Position numbers and translations under genes: made by a program
Assembly (NCBI RefSeq): GCF_900240975.1
Contig: NZ_LT968776.1
Span: 1,178,001 to 1,242,000, forward strand
DNA: 64,000 nucleotides
Direction of reading: 5' to 3'
DNA from: Mycobacterium sp. 4858
GTDB lineage: Bacteria > Actinomycetota > Actinomycetes > Mycobacteriales > Mycobacteriaceae
Notes under the pieces: model-generated
Database searches by the model: none
What the model was told of the DNA's origin: nothing
Seen by the model: the letters and a program-made list of their open reading frames with translations, nothing else
Part shown: positions 17,890 through 27,529 of the stretch, one piece after another
Layout: each line of letters opens with the position of its first letter
Position numbering within the stretch: position 1 is the first letter of the stretch

Positions 17890-19623
17890 ACCGGTCGAGC
17901 TCACCGGGGTGATGGGCAACCAGCGCAGCGCACCCGGTGCGTCGACGGGCACCACCGGGTGCTCGGGCGCGATCGGGTCCAGCCGGCGGTACGGCTGCCC
18001 CTGCGGCGGGCGCTGATCGGTCTCGCCCTTGTTCGGCCACAGCGACGCGGCCCGTTCGGCCTGTGCGGTGATCGACAGCGACGGGTTGACGCCCAGGTTC
18101 GCCGAGATGGCGGCGCCGTCCACGACGAACATCGTGGGGTAGCCATAGACCCGGTGGTACGGGTCGATCACCCCTTGCTCGGGGCCGTCGCCGATCGCCG
18201 CGCCGCCGAGGAAGTGCGCGGTCAGCGGGATGTTGAACAGCTCGCCCCAGGTGCCGCCGGCCACGCCGTCGATCTTCTCGGCGATGCGCCGGGTGACCTT
18301 GTTGCCGACCGGGTTCCACGCCGGGTTGGGGTCACCGTGGCCCTGCTTGCTGGTGTACCACCGGATGCCCAGCTTCCCGCGTTTGGTGTAGGTGGTGATC
18401 GAGTTGTCCAGGTGCTGCATGACCAGGGCGATCAGCGTGCGCTCGCTCCACTGGTGAACGTTGAGCATCCGCATCATCCGCCGCGGGTCCTCGCGGGCCT
18501 GGTCCAGCAGCTGCTTCCAGCGCGGCACGTCGGTCCCCTCCGGGCCGGTGCCGTCGGTCATCAGGGTCTGCAACAGGCCCATCGCGTTGGAGCCCTTGCC
18601 GTAGCGGCAGGGTTCGACGTGCGTGTCGGCGGTGGGGTGGATCGACGACGTGATGGCCACCCCGTGGGTCAGGTCCAGGTTCGGGTCGACCTCGAGTTTC
18701 CCGGCGCCGACGATGGACTCGGAGTTGGTGCGCGTCAGCACACCCAGCTTCTCGGACAGACGCGGCAACTTGCCCTTGTCGCGCATCTTGAACAGCAGGT
18801 GCTGCGTCCCCCAGGTGCCCGCCGCCAGGATCAGGTGCGTCGCAGTGTAGGTGCGCCGGTCCCTGCGCAGCCAGCTGCCGGTGCGCACGGTGCGGACCTC
18901 CCACGTCCCGTCGGGCCGCTGCTGGAAGCCTTTGACGGTGGTCATCGGGATCACTTGCGCCCCGGCCGATTCGGCGAGGCCGAGGTAGTTCTTCAGCAGC
19001 GTGTTCTTGGCGCCGTAGCGGCAGCCCGTCATGCAGCAACCGCACTCCAGGCAGCCGGTGCGCTCCGGTCCCGCGCCGCCGAAGTACGGGTCCGGCACGG
19101 TCTTGCCCGGGGTCTTGGAGCCGTCGGGGCCGAAGAACACCCCGACCGGCGTGGATACGAAGGTGTCCCCGCAACCCATCTCGTCGGCGACCTCCTTCAG
19201 GATGCGGTCCGCGTCGGTGAAGGTGGGGTTCGTGACCACCCCGAGCATCCGTTTCGCCTGCTCGTAGTGGGGCATCAACTCGTCGCGCCAGTCGGTGATG
19301 TGCGACCACTGCCGGTCTTTGAAGAACGGCTCCGGCGGAACGTAGAGGGTGTTGGCGTAGTTCAGGGAGCCGCCGCCCACGCCGGCGCCGGCCAGGATCA
19401 TCACGTTGCGCAGCGGGTGGATCCGCTGGATGCCGTAGCAACCGAGCCTCGGGGCCCACAGGAACTTGCGCAGGTCCCAGGACGTCTCGGCGAAGTCCTC
19501 GTCGGCGAACCGCCGCCCGGCCTCCAATACGCCTACGCGGTAGCCCTTTTCGGTCAGCCGCAGCGCGCTGACGCTGCCGCCGAACCCCGAACCGATGATC
19601 AGAACGTCGTAATCCGGCCTCAT
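17887..19623 (-). CDS. choD: Cholesterol oxidase ChoD (GMC oxidoreductase)
   Basis: A 578-residue GMC flavoenzyme equal in length to M. tuberculosis ChoD (Rv3409c). The FAD loop is VLIIGSGFGGSVSALRL at the N-terminus, with VLEAGRRF at the end of strand 2. A Cys-rich segment CLECGCCMTGCRYGAKNT lies near residue 200, and the C-terminal GMC part includes HFLGGAAIGDGPEQGVID. The M. tuberculosis protein is annotated as cholesterol oxidase, although genuine sterol oxidation by it has been doubted. It follows guaB3 after 52 bases on the same strand. Its stop codon lies inside the 58-bp repeat. Confidence 0.88.
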   Translation of the reverse strand: MRPDYDVLIIGSGFGGSVSALRLTEKGYRVGVLEAGRRFADEDFAETSWDLRKFLWAPRLGCYGIQRIHPLRNVMILAGAGVGGGSLNYANTLYVPPEPFFKDRQWSHITDWRDELMPHYEQAKRMLGVVTNPTFTDADRILKEVADEMGCGDTFVSTPVGVFFGPDGSKTPGKTVPDPYFGGAGPERTGCLECGCCMTGCRYGAKNTLLKNYLGLAESAGAQVIPMTTVKGFQQRPDGTWEVRTVRTGSWLRRDRRTYTATHLILAAGTWGTQHLLFKMRDKGKLPRLSEKLGVLTRTNSESIVGAGKLEVDPNLDLTHGVAITSSIHPTADTHVEPCRYGKGSNAMGLLQTLMTDGTGPEGTDVPRWKQLLDQAREDPRRMMRMLNVHQWSERTLIALVMQHLDNSITTYTKRGKLGIRWYTSKQGHGDPNPAWNPVGNKVTRRIAEKIDGVAGGTWGELFNIPLTAHFLGGAAIGDGPEQGVIDPYHRVYGYPTMFVVDGAAISANLGVNPSLSITAQAERAASLWPNKGETDQRPPQGQPYRRLDPIAPEHPVVPVDAPGALRWLPITPVSSTG

Positions 19624-19675
19624 CGCACCAGTATGGCCTTACTCACAGGTAACAAGCCAGCGGCCCTCGCCGGGC

Positions 19676-20803
19676 TCAGCTGCCGACGGCGAGCCCGACC
19701 TTCTGAAATTCCTTGAGGTCGCAATAGCCCGCCTTGGCCATAGACCGGCGCAGGCCGCCGACCAGGTTCAGCGAACCGAACGGGTCGTCGGAGGGCCCGT
19801 TGAGCACCCGCTCCAGGGGCGGCCGCTCGCCGAGGGCGATCTGCAGCAACGCCCCACGCGGCAGCGACGGATGCGCCGCCGCGGCGGGCCAGAACCAGCC
19901 CTCGCCGAGCGCCTCGGCGGATTCGGCGAGCGGCGTGCCGAGCACCACCGCGTCGGCCCCGCAGGCGATCGCCTTGGCCAGCTCGCCGGAGGTGTGGATG
20001 TCGCCGTCGGCAAGCACGTGCACGTAACGGCCGCCGGTCTCGTCGAGGTACTCGCGCCGCGCGGCCGCGGCGTCGGCGATGGCGGTGGCCATCGGCACGC
20101 TGATGCCCAGCACCTCGTCGCTGGTGGTCACGCCCCGGGTGGAGCCGTAGCCGACGATCACGCCGGCGGCGCCGGTGCGCATCAGGTGCAGCGCGGTGCG
20201 GTGGTCGAGCACCCCGCCGGCCACCACCGGGACGTCGAGCTCGGAGATGAACGTCTTCAGGTTCAGCGGTTCCCCGTCGCTGGCCACCCGCTCGGCGGAC
20301 ACGATGGTGCCCTGGATGACCAGCAGGTCGATGCCGGCCTGTAGCAGCACCGGGGTCAGCGCCTGGGCGTTCTGCGGGCTGACCCGCACCGCCGTGGTCA
20401 CCCCGGCCTCCCGGATGCGCGCGACCGCGGATCCCAGCAGGTCGGGGTTCAGCGGGGCGGCGTGCAACTCCTGCAGCAGCCGGATCGACGCCGACGGCTC
20501 GGGCTCCTTGCTGGCGGCCTCGACCAGCTGGGCGATCTTGCCCTGCACGTCGGCGTGCCGGCCGATCAGCCCCTCGCCGTTGAGGACGCCCAGCCCGCCG
20601 AGGCGGCCGAGCTCGATGGCGAACTCCGGGGACACCAGCGCGTCGGTCGGATGGGCCACCACCGGGATCTCGAACCGGTAGGCGTCCAGCTGCCAGGCGG
20701 TCGACACGTCCTGCGACGACCGGGTGCGCCGCGACGGCACGATGCTGACTTCGCTCAGCTCATAGGTGCGACGGGCGTTGCGGCCCATCCCGATCTCCAC
20801 CAT
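19676..20803 (-). CDS. guaB3: IMP dehydrogenase-related protein GuaB3
   Basis: A 375-residue TIM-barrel protein, same length as Rv3410c. It has the IMPDH barrel phrases GGLGVLNGEGLIGRHADV and GVIVGYGSTRGVTT, but no CBS domains. At the IMPDH active-Cys position the phrase GPGSICTTR of GuaB2 is replaced by VGYGSTRGVTT, so it lacks the catalytic Cys. In mycobacteria GuaB2 is the essential IMPDH, while GuaB1 and GuaB3 do not show IMPDH activity. Start 20803 (MVEIGMGRNARRTYEL) matches the known protein; it lies seven bases after the guaB2 stop, so the two form an operon. Confidence 0.9.
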   Translation of the reverse strand: MVEIGMGRNARRTYELSEVSIVPSRRTRSSQDVSTAWQLDAYRFEIPVVAHPTDALVSPEFAIELGRLGGLGVLNGEGLIGRHADVQGKIAQLVEAASKEPEPSASIRLLQELHAAPLNPDLLGSAVARIREAGVTTAVRVSPQNAQALTPVLLQAGIDLLVIQGTIVSAERVASDGEPLNLKTFISELDVPVVAGGVLDHRTALHLMRTGAAGVIVGYGSTRGVTTSDEVLGISVPMATAIADAAAARREYLDETGGRYVHVLADGDIHTSGELAKAIACGADAVVLGTPLAESAEALGEGWFWPAAAAHPSLPRGALLQIALGERPPLERVLNGPSDDPFGSLNLVGGLRRSMAKAGYCDLKEFQKVGLAVGS

Positions 20804-20810
20804 CCCGGCC

Positions 20811-22576
<1,766 letters not shown>

Positions 22577-22583
22577 AGTGTGC

Positions 22584-22991
22584 GTGCGCGATCACCTCCC
22601 ACCGGGTTTGCCGCCCGACCCCTTCGCCGACGACCCCTGCGATCCGTCGGCTGCGCTGGAAGCCGTAGAGCCGGGGCAACCCCTGGACGCCCAGGAGCGG
22701 ATGGCGGTCGAGGCCGACCTGGCCGACCTGGCGGTTTACGAGGCCCTGTTGGCGCACAAGGGCATTCGCGGACTCGTGGTGTGCTGTGACGAATGCCAGC
22801 AGGACCACTATCACGACTGGGACATGCTCCGGGCGAACCTGTTGCAGCTGCTGATCGACGGCACCGTCCGCCCGCACGAGCCGGCCTACGACCCCGAACC
22901 GGACGCCTACGTCACGTGGGACTACTGCCGGGGATACGCCGACGCCTCGCTCAACGAGGCCACCTCGGACGCTGACGGTTACCGCCGCTGA
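22584..22991 (+). CDS. DUF5319 family protein (Rv3412 ortholog)
   Basis: A 135-residue acidic protein found throughout mycobacteria next to guaB2. It has a conserved start RDHLPPGLPPDPFADDP, a central VVCCDECQQDHYHDWDMLR with three Cys and two His that could bind a metal, and ends EPDAYVTWDYCRGYADAS. Function is unknown. The GTG at 22584 gives the conserved N-terminus; an earlier GTG at 22578 is possible. It converges on rsdA with 14 bases between the stops. A possible leaderless promoter lies directly before the start. Confidence 0.85.
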   Translation: MRDHLPPGLPPDPFADDPCDPSAALEAVEPGQPLDAQERMAVEADLADLAVYEALLAHKGIRGLVVCCDECQQDHYHDWDMLRANLLQLLIDGTVRPHEPAYDPEPDAYVTWDYCRGYADASLNEATSDADGYRR

Positions 22992-23005
22992 CGGTTAGCC
23001 CGTCG

Positions 23006-23770
23006 TCAGGGATTGTTCGGCGCCACCGCCGAGGGTGCGGACGTCTGGCCGTGATGCCGGTGCTTGCTCCACGACTGACTCGGCGACGGCGTCGCTGACG
23101 GACTCGGGGAACTCTCGGAGGGCGTGGCCGCCGCCGTGGGGACCGGGGTGGTCGGCGTCGACCAGGCCGACGGGGTGTTCGCCGGGGGTGGCAGCGTCGC
23201 GTTCGGGTTGCGCGTGGCCACCCGGAGATTCAGCAGGTTCAGCTGGTTGGTCAGCTCCTGTTTGCTGGCCGGGTCGTCGATCGACTGGACCAGGCTGCTC
23301 ACCTCGGTCAGCTGATTCCGGGCCTGGTCCCATTGGCCTTGGTCGATCGATTCCTGCACCTTGGCGAGGTCGGCCCTGGCCGACAGCAAGGCCTGATGCT
23401 TCTCGTTGACCCGCGGCTGGTCGAAGAACATCGCGTGCAGCCCGTACAGCGTGGTCCCGGGGCGGGCCTCGACCACCATCGCGCCGAAGCCGCTCAGCAC
23501 CAACAGCGCCGCCGCCACGGATCCGATGGTCGCCAGGGCGCGGCGACCGCGCCGGCGCTCGGCCAACCCGGTGCGCAGGGCGCCGACCGCCTCTTCGGCC
23601 GACACCAGCGCGCTGGCCGGCGGCCACCGCAGGTTGTCGCGCCAGTCCTCCAGCAGGGTGGCCATCGCGTCCATGTCGGGGTCACCGACGTGCACGGGCC
23701 GCCGCTCGGCGAGCGCGTCGAGAAGCAGGTCGGTGCGGGCGAATTCGTCCAGGGATTCAGGCACAGTCAC
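23006..23770 (-). CDS. rsdA: Anti-sigma-D factor RsdA
   Basis: A 254-residue single-pass membrane protein, ortholog of Rv3413c. The cytoplasmic N-terminal 75 residues (SLDEFARTDLLLDAL, DPDMDAMATLLEDWRD) are the SigD-binding part. One transmembrane helix spans about 79-101. The extracytoplasmic region has a helical part rich in Gln and Asn (LTNQLNLLNLRVA) and a Pro/Ser/Thr-rich tail. In M. tuberculosis RsdA holds SigD inactive until proteolysis. The start overlaps the sigD 3' end by 14 bases, so the two are translationally coupled. Confidence 0.88.
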   Translation of the reverse strand: MTVPESLDEFARTDLLLDALAERRPVHVGDPDMDAMATLLEDWRDNLRWPPASALVSAEEAVGALRTGLAERRRGRRALATIGSVAAALLVLSGFGAMVVEARPGTTLYGLHAMFFDQPRVNEKHQALLSARADLAKVQESIDQGQWDQARNQLTEVSSLVQSIDDPASKQELTNQLNLLNLRVATRNPNATLPPPANTPSAWSTPTTPVPTAAATPSESSPSPSATPSPSQSWSKHRHHGQTSAPSAVAPNNP

Positions 23771-24332
23771 CTGCCGCGATCATCTCGGACTTCAACCGGG
23801 ACAGCGCGCGGTGCTGGGCCACCCGGACCGCTCCGGTGGTGCTGCCGACGGCGGACGCGGTCTCCTCGGCGGACAGGCCGACGACGACGCGCAGGATCAG
23901 GATCTCCCGCTGCTTGGCGGGCAGGATTTCCAGCAGTTCACTCATCCGACTGACCGAATCGGCCTCGATGGCCCGCTGTTCCGGGCCCGCGTCGGATGAC
24001 CAGCGCTCGGGGATCACCTCGGTCGGGTAGGACAGATCGCGGCCGGCGGCGCGATGGGCGTCCGCGACCTTGTGCGCCGCAATGCCGTACAGGAAAGCGA
24101 GGAAGGGACGTCCCCGATCCCGGTAACGCGGCAGCGCCGTGATAGTCGCCAAGCACACCTCCTGTGCCACGTCATCCGCTGACAGGCCACCCCGCTCGAC
24201 TGTCCCGACCCGCGCGCGGCAATATCGCACGACAATCGGACGGATGGTCTCCAGCACCTCCCGTAGTGCGTTGCTGTCCCCCGCCACGGCCTTGGCCACC
24301 ACGGCGTCGAGACGATCCCCTTGAATTGTCAT
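23757..24332 (-). CDS. sigD: ECF sigma factor SigD
   Basis: A 191-residue ECF sigma factor, ortholog of Rv3414c. Region 2 includes SADDVAQEVCLATITALPRY and GRPFLAFLYGIAAHKVAD; region 4 includes LLEILPAKQREILILRVVVGLSAEETASAVGSTTGAVRVAQHRAL. SigD acts in the starvation and ribosome/lipid metabolism response in M. tuberculosis. The ATG at 24332 is chosen; a TTG at 24350 is in frame and the M. tuberculosis annotation is longer, so the start is not settled. A SigD-like promoter motif overlaps this start region. It is followed by rsdA with a 14-base overlap. Confidence 0.9.
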   Translation of the reverse strand: MTIQGDRLDAVVAKAVAGDSNALREVLETIRPIVVRYCRARVGTVERGGLSADDVAQEVCLATITALPRYRDRGRPFLAFLYGIAAHKVADAHRAAGRDLSYPTEVIPERWSSDAGPEQRAIEADSVSRMSELLEILPAKQREILILRVVVGLSAEETASAVGSTTGAVRVAQHRALSRLKSEMIAAGDCA

Positions 24333-24356
24333 CGACGGCGGTATCTCCAACGTTAC
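24326..24356 (-). promoter_or_regulatory. Possible SigD-type promoter over the sigD start
   Basis: On the minus strand GTAACGTT (24349-24356) is followed after 16 bases by ATGACAA (24326-24332). I recall a SigD consensus of GTAACGCT and ATGACGA, so both halves fit closely. The -10 half coincides with the annotated ATG, so a transcript from it would start inside sigD. This may be autoregulation or coincidence. Confidence 0.25.
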
Positions 24357-24422
24357 GAGCGGGGCACATCGCGGGCTAACCGGGCTAACTAACTAAATGA
24401 CAATAACGGCCGGGAGGCCATT

Positions 24423-25250
24423 TCAAGCGGAACGCCACGTCGCACCGGCGCGCCGCACTTGGCCTGCGCAGACATCGCGAATTTCGTGTAGCTGCTGTGT
24501 CGAATACGTGACGCTGCCGAGATCAATCAGCAAGCACGCCAACGCCCACCGCAGCGGGACCAGCCCAAGCAGCCCCGCGGCGTCCAGGGCCGCATCCGCC
24601 ACCGCGCGGGCGCCCTCGACGGCCCCGGTGCTGCACAGGGCGGCAGCCAGCACCACCTCGCTCTTGACCGCATGCCGCGCCGACGGGATGGCCATGGCGC
24701 CCGCGAGCCGCACCGCTTCGGTGGCCTCGCGGACCGCGCGGGTTCCGTCGCCGCGGGCCATCGCCAGTTCGGCGGCCACCCACGCGCGGCGCACCGGCTG
24801 CCGGTCGGGCACCGGTCCGGCGCCGAGCTCCGTGTCCGCGCGGGCCAGCAGTACCGCCGCGGCCGCGAACCGGCCGACGCCCAACGCGTCGGCCGCCAAC
24901 CCGATCAGGGCGTCGGCCCGCGCGTCGGCCGCCGCGTCCGCGCTGCCGGCCAACGCCAGGGCGCGACCGTCCCAGCCGCGCGCCACGGTGTGCCAGCCGA
25001 GCTGGCGCAGAAACGATCCCTGTGTGCTGTGGGCCAGGGAGACCAGCCGTCCGGCGGGGGCGCTGCGCCGCAGCACCGCCAGATCGCGGTAGGCGCTCCC
25101 GTAGCGGCCCTGCCCGCCCGCGGCCACGGCGCGCAGCCACAAGTCCTCCGGCGTGACCGCGGACGGCAGCGGCCACGTTCCGGGCTGGTCACCGAAGGCA
25201 GCGGCGGCCAGCGTCCGGCCAATCACAAAAGTGTGACGAGTTTCAATCAC
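24423..25250 (-). CDS. Conserved hypothetical protein, helical repeat type (Rv3415c ortholog)
   Basis: A 275-residue Ala-rich protein, ortholog of Rv3415c. Repeated helical pairs such as GRYGSAYRDLAVL, GWDGRALALAGSADAAADARADALIGLAADALGVGRFAAAAVLLARAD and GTRAVREATEAVRLAG look like TPR-type solenoid repeats, although no canonical TPR consensus is complete. Function is unknown. The GTG at 25250 is used as start. It is divergent from whiB3 across about 350 bases and ends 90 bases before sigD on the same strand. Confidence 0.8.
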   Translation of the reverse strand: MIETRHTFVIGRTLAAAAFGDQPGTWPLPSAVTPEDLWLRAVAAGGQGRYGSAYRDLAVLRRSAPAGRLVSLAHSTQGSFLRQLGWHTVARGWDGRALALAGSADAAADARADALIGLAADALGVGRFAAAAVLLARADTELGAGPVPDRQPVRRAWVAAELAMARGDGTRAVREATEAVRLAGAMAIPSARHAVKSEVVLAAALCSTGAVEGARAVADAALDAAGLLGLVPLRWALACLLIDLGSVTYSTQQLHEIRDVCAGQVRRAGATWRSA

Positions 25251-25604
25251 GGCGATGGGAGTAAACAGTTTGTGCTGTTCGCGTTACCGAACTGTTAATC
25301 ACGATAGGCCCTGTACTAATCGCGGTTGGCCCTCCCTCGGCCTGTGAGCTGGGAAATCTCGTTCCGGTCAAGTGCCTGGTAGCACGGTGCGTGTTTCGCC
25401 ATTGGGTGGCAGATGAACGCGACGTTAATTCTTTTATAACCATTACATATTTTGCCGGGCTAAGTGGCTATTGACGCAAATTCGCCGTCCGCCCTAACGT
25501 CTACGCATGACGGGTAGTCATCGGTGACGCCGCTTCATTTCAGTTGCACAATCGCTTCGCGATCCTGACCTTACTGGGCGTGCCGTGCAGAGAGGGAAAC
25601 ACCA
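25251..25604. other. Divergent intergenic region between the Rv3415c-like gene and whiB3
   Basis: This 354-base gap is clearly more AT-rich than its surroundings, with stretches such as TTTTATAACCATTACATATT. It holds the whiB3 promoter described separately and a leader of about 100 bases before whiB3. No open frame with coding character was seen in it. Confidence 0.6.
25471..25500 (+). promoter_or_regulatory. Probable whiB3 promoter
   Basis: TTGACG at 25471-25476 and TAACGT at 25495-25500 are separated by 18 bases, which fits a housekeeping SigA promoter with TANNNT at -10. Transcription would start near 25507 and leave a leader of about 98 bases before the ATG at 25605. Confidence 0.5.
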
Positions 25605-25913
25605 ATGCCACAGCCGGAGCAGCTACCTGGACCCAACGCCGACATCTGGAACTGGCAACTGCAGGGCTTGTGCCGTGGCGTTGACTCGTCGATGTTCTTC
25701 CACCCGGACGGTGAGCGCGGCCGCGCCCGCATGCAGCGTGAGCAGCGCGCCAAGGAGATGTGCCGGCGGTGCCCGGTGATCGAGGCCTGCCGTTCTCACG
25801 CGCTCGAAGTCGGTGAGCCCTATGGGGTTTGGGGTGGCTTGTCCGAATCCGAGCGCGACATGCTGCTGAAGGGCGACATCGGCCGCACGCGCGGCATCCG
25901 CCGCTCGGCCTGA
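25605..25913 (+). CDS. whiB3: Redox-sensing transcriptional regulator WhiB3
   Basis: A 102-residue WhiB protein, ortholog of Rv3416. The four cluster ligands are C23, C53, C56 and C62 (CxxC and CxxxxxC), followed by the beta-turn GVWGG at 74-78 and a basic C-terminal DNA-binding tail RTRGIRR. WhiB3 carries a 4Fe-4S cluster that responds to O2, NO and cellular redox state and controls lipid and redox genes, working with SigA. A GAGAGGG ribosome site precedes the ATG. In M. tuberculosis groEL1 follows directly; here a block of redox-type genes is inserted. Confidence 0.95.
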   Translation: MPQPEQLPGPNADIWNWQLQGLCRGVDSSMFFHPDGERGRARMQREQRAKEMCRRCPVIEACRSHALEVGEPYGVWGGLSESERDMLLKGDIGRTRGIRRSA

Positions 25914-26098
25914 GCGCTTCACGGCACGGTTGAACGAATCGCCGTCGCGGTCCGTCTATCAGTCATGGGCTAGGCCGCAGGCTGGCCGCGTCCATTCGAC
26001 GCGGCGCTGAAAGCCCCTCCGTCGCGTCGGACTGAATTCGGGCGTTCCGTCGTGTCGGGGGCCCCGCGCCGGTTCGCTCACGCGCACAGGAGGGTGCC

Positions 26099-27016
26099 GT
26101 GACTGAACGACCACGCCGATTTGTCGATCGTGTCTTTAATGGCGGGCATGCCCCGGCGATGGCCCTGGGGCGACAGAAATGGCTCGACCGGCCGAGCTAC
26201 CGGCTCGAGCATGGCCTGACATTCCTATTCGCGGCCACCGGCCGATATCGAGACCGGGTGAGCAATGCGCTGCACGGCACCTGGCTCGGCCATCCGCTGC
26301 ACCCGGCGCTCACGTCGGTGCCGACGGGAGCGGTCACGACGACCGTAGCCATGGATGCGGCCTGCGCGCTGCCGGGGCGTGCCGCTCAACTGCGTGACGC
26401 GTCCATGTTCGCGTTGGGCGTCGGACTCGTCGGAAGCCTCGGCGCGGCCGCGACCGGCCTGACCGACTGGCAACACACCCACGAGCAGGCGCGACGGGTC
26501 GGCCTTGTGCACGGCTTGCTGAACGGGGTCGCGACGAGCCTGTACGCGCTGTCGTGGTGGGATCGCCGGCACGGGCGCCACGCGCGCGGGATGGCGACCA
26601 GCGCGCTGGGTTACGGCCTCACCCTGAGCGGCGGCTACCTGGGCGGCGTCCTGGTGTTCGGGTCGGGCACCGGGGTCGACCGCTCCGGTGATCGGCTGCG
26701 TCGGGAGCACTGGACGCCGGTGCTGCCGGCCACGGCCCTCGACGGCCAGCCGCAGCGGGTCGAGGTGGACGGCGTCGGCGTGGTTCTGTACCGCACCGAC
26801 GACCGGGTGCTGGCCGTCGGCGCGCGCTGCCCTCACCTGGGTGCGCCGATGGACGACGGCTGGATCGATCGCGACCGGATCGTCTGCCCGTGGCATGGCT
26901 CCCGCTTCGACTGCGAATCGGGAGAAGTGCTGCGCGGGCCCGCGACGGCGGCGCTGCCGCATTACCCGATACGCATCCGCGATGGATTCGTCGAGGTGCG
27001 CGGAGTGACGAAATGA
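26099..27016 (+). CDS. Fusion of DUF2231 membrane domain and Rieske 2Fe-2S domain
   Basis: A 305-residue two-domain protein. Residues about 60-200 are the DUF2231 membrane domain with HPLHPALTSVPTGAVTTTVAMD and three to four hydrophobic helices. Residues about 210-300 are a Rieske domain: cluster ligands C244 and H246 in CPHLG and C263 and H266 in CPWHGSRFDCESG. It is probably a membrane-anchored electron carrier, but the partner is unknown. The GTG at 26099 follows AGGAGGGTGCC. Its stop overlaps the hemerythrin gene by four bases (ATGA), so the two are coupled. It is the first gene downstream of whiB3, on the same strand, 185 bases away. Confidence 0.85.
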   Translation: MTERPRRFVDRVFNGGHAPAMALGRQKWLDRPSYRLEHGLTFLFAATGRYRDRVSNALHGTWLGHPLHPALTSVPTGAVTTTVAMDAACALPGRAAQLRDASMFALGVGLVGSLGAAATGLTDWQHTHEQARRVGLVHGLLNGVATSLYALSWWDRRHGRHARGMATSALGYGLTLSGGYLGGVLVFGSGTGVDRSGDRLRREHWTPVLPATALDGQPQRVEVDGVGVVLYRTDDRVLAVGARCPHLGAPMDDGWIDRDRIVCPWHGSRFDCESGEVLRGPATAALPHYPIRIRDGFVEVRGVTK

Positions 27017-27492
27017 ACGCTTACGAAGTGCTTTTCGAACACCACAAAGTCTTGCGCGGGTTCTGCGAGGAGATCACCGCGCTCCCCCCGGATAGCGGCG
27101 AACGCCAGGATGCCCTCGACGAATTGTTGATCGAACTCGACATCCACATGCGGATCGAGGACGACCTGTTCTATCCGGCGGTGTCGGAGGCAAGCGCACT
27201 GGTCGCGATCGCCCACGCCGAGCACCGCCAGGTGTGGGATCAGCTGGCAGTGCTCCTTCGGACGCCGCCGACCGCGCCGCAATACGAGGACGAATGGCAC
27301 TCGTTCGTCACCGTTCTGGACGCCCACGCCAGCGAAGAGGAGCGCGACTTGTGCCCGGCCCCAATAGATTTGAGCGCTGACATGCTCGAAACACTGGGTG
27401 AGCGGATGCTCGAGCGCATGGACCGACTACGTCGTTCCACCATCAACACGCTCCGCGTCCGCGGCCGAACGGCCATGCTGAGTTTGCTGTAA
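27013..27492 (+). CDS. Hemerythrin-domain protein
   Basis: A 159-residue helical protein with the His/Glu spacing of hemerythrin HHE proteins: H10-H11 in LFEHHKVLRGF, HMRIEDDLFYPA, AHAEHRQVWDQL and DAHASEEERDLCP. These residues can form a di-iron site that binds O2 or acts in peroxide or nitric oxide metabolism; mycobacterial hemerythrin-like proteins affect H2O2 resistance and sigma factor F outputs. The ATG at 27013 overlaps the stop of the Rieske fusion gene. The pair may be a small iron-based redox or oxygen-handling unit. Confidence 0.85.
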   Translation: MNAYEVLFEHHKVLRGFCEEITALPPDSGERQDALDELLIELDIHMRIEDDLFYPAVSEASALVAIAHAEHRQVWDQLAVLLRTPPTAPQYEDEWHSFVTVLDAHASEEERDLCPAPIDLSADMLETLGERMLERMDRLRRSTINTLRVRGRTAMLSLL

Positions 27493-27529
27493 TCGTTTCG
27501 ACCGCGACTAATCGGGGTACGACGGGCCC

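Noticed and set aside
17771..18319. Minus-strand frame reading through the 58-bp repeats
   Set aside because: It is an alternative frame of choD that continues into the repeats; the choD frame with its GMC motifs is the real one and stops at 17887.
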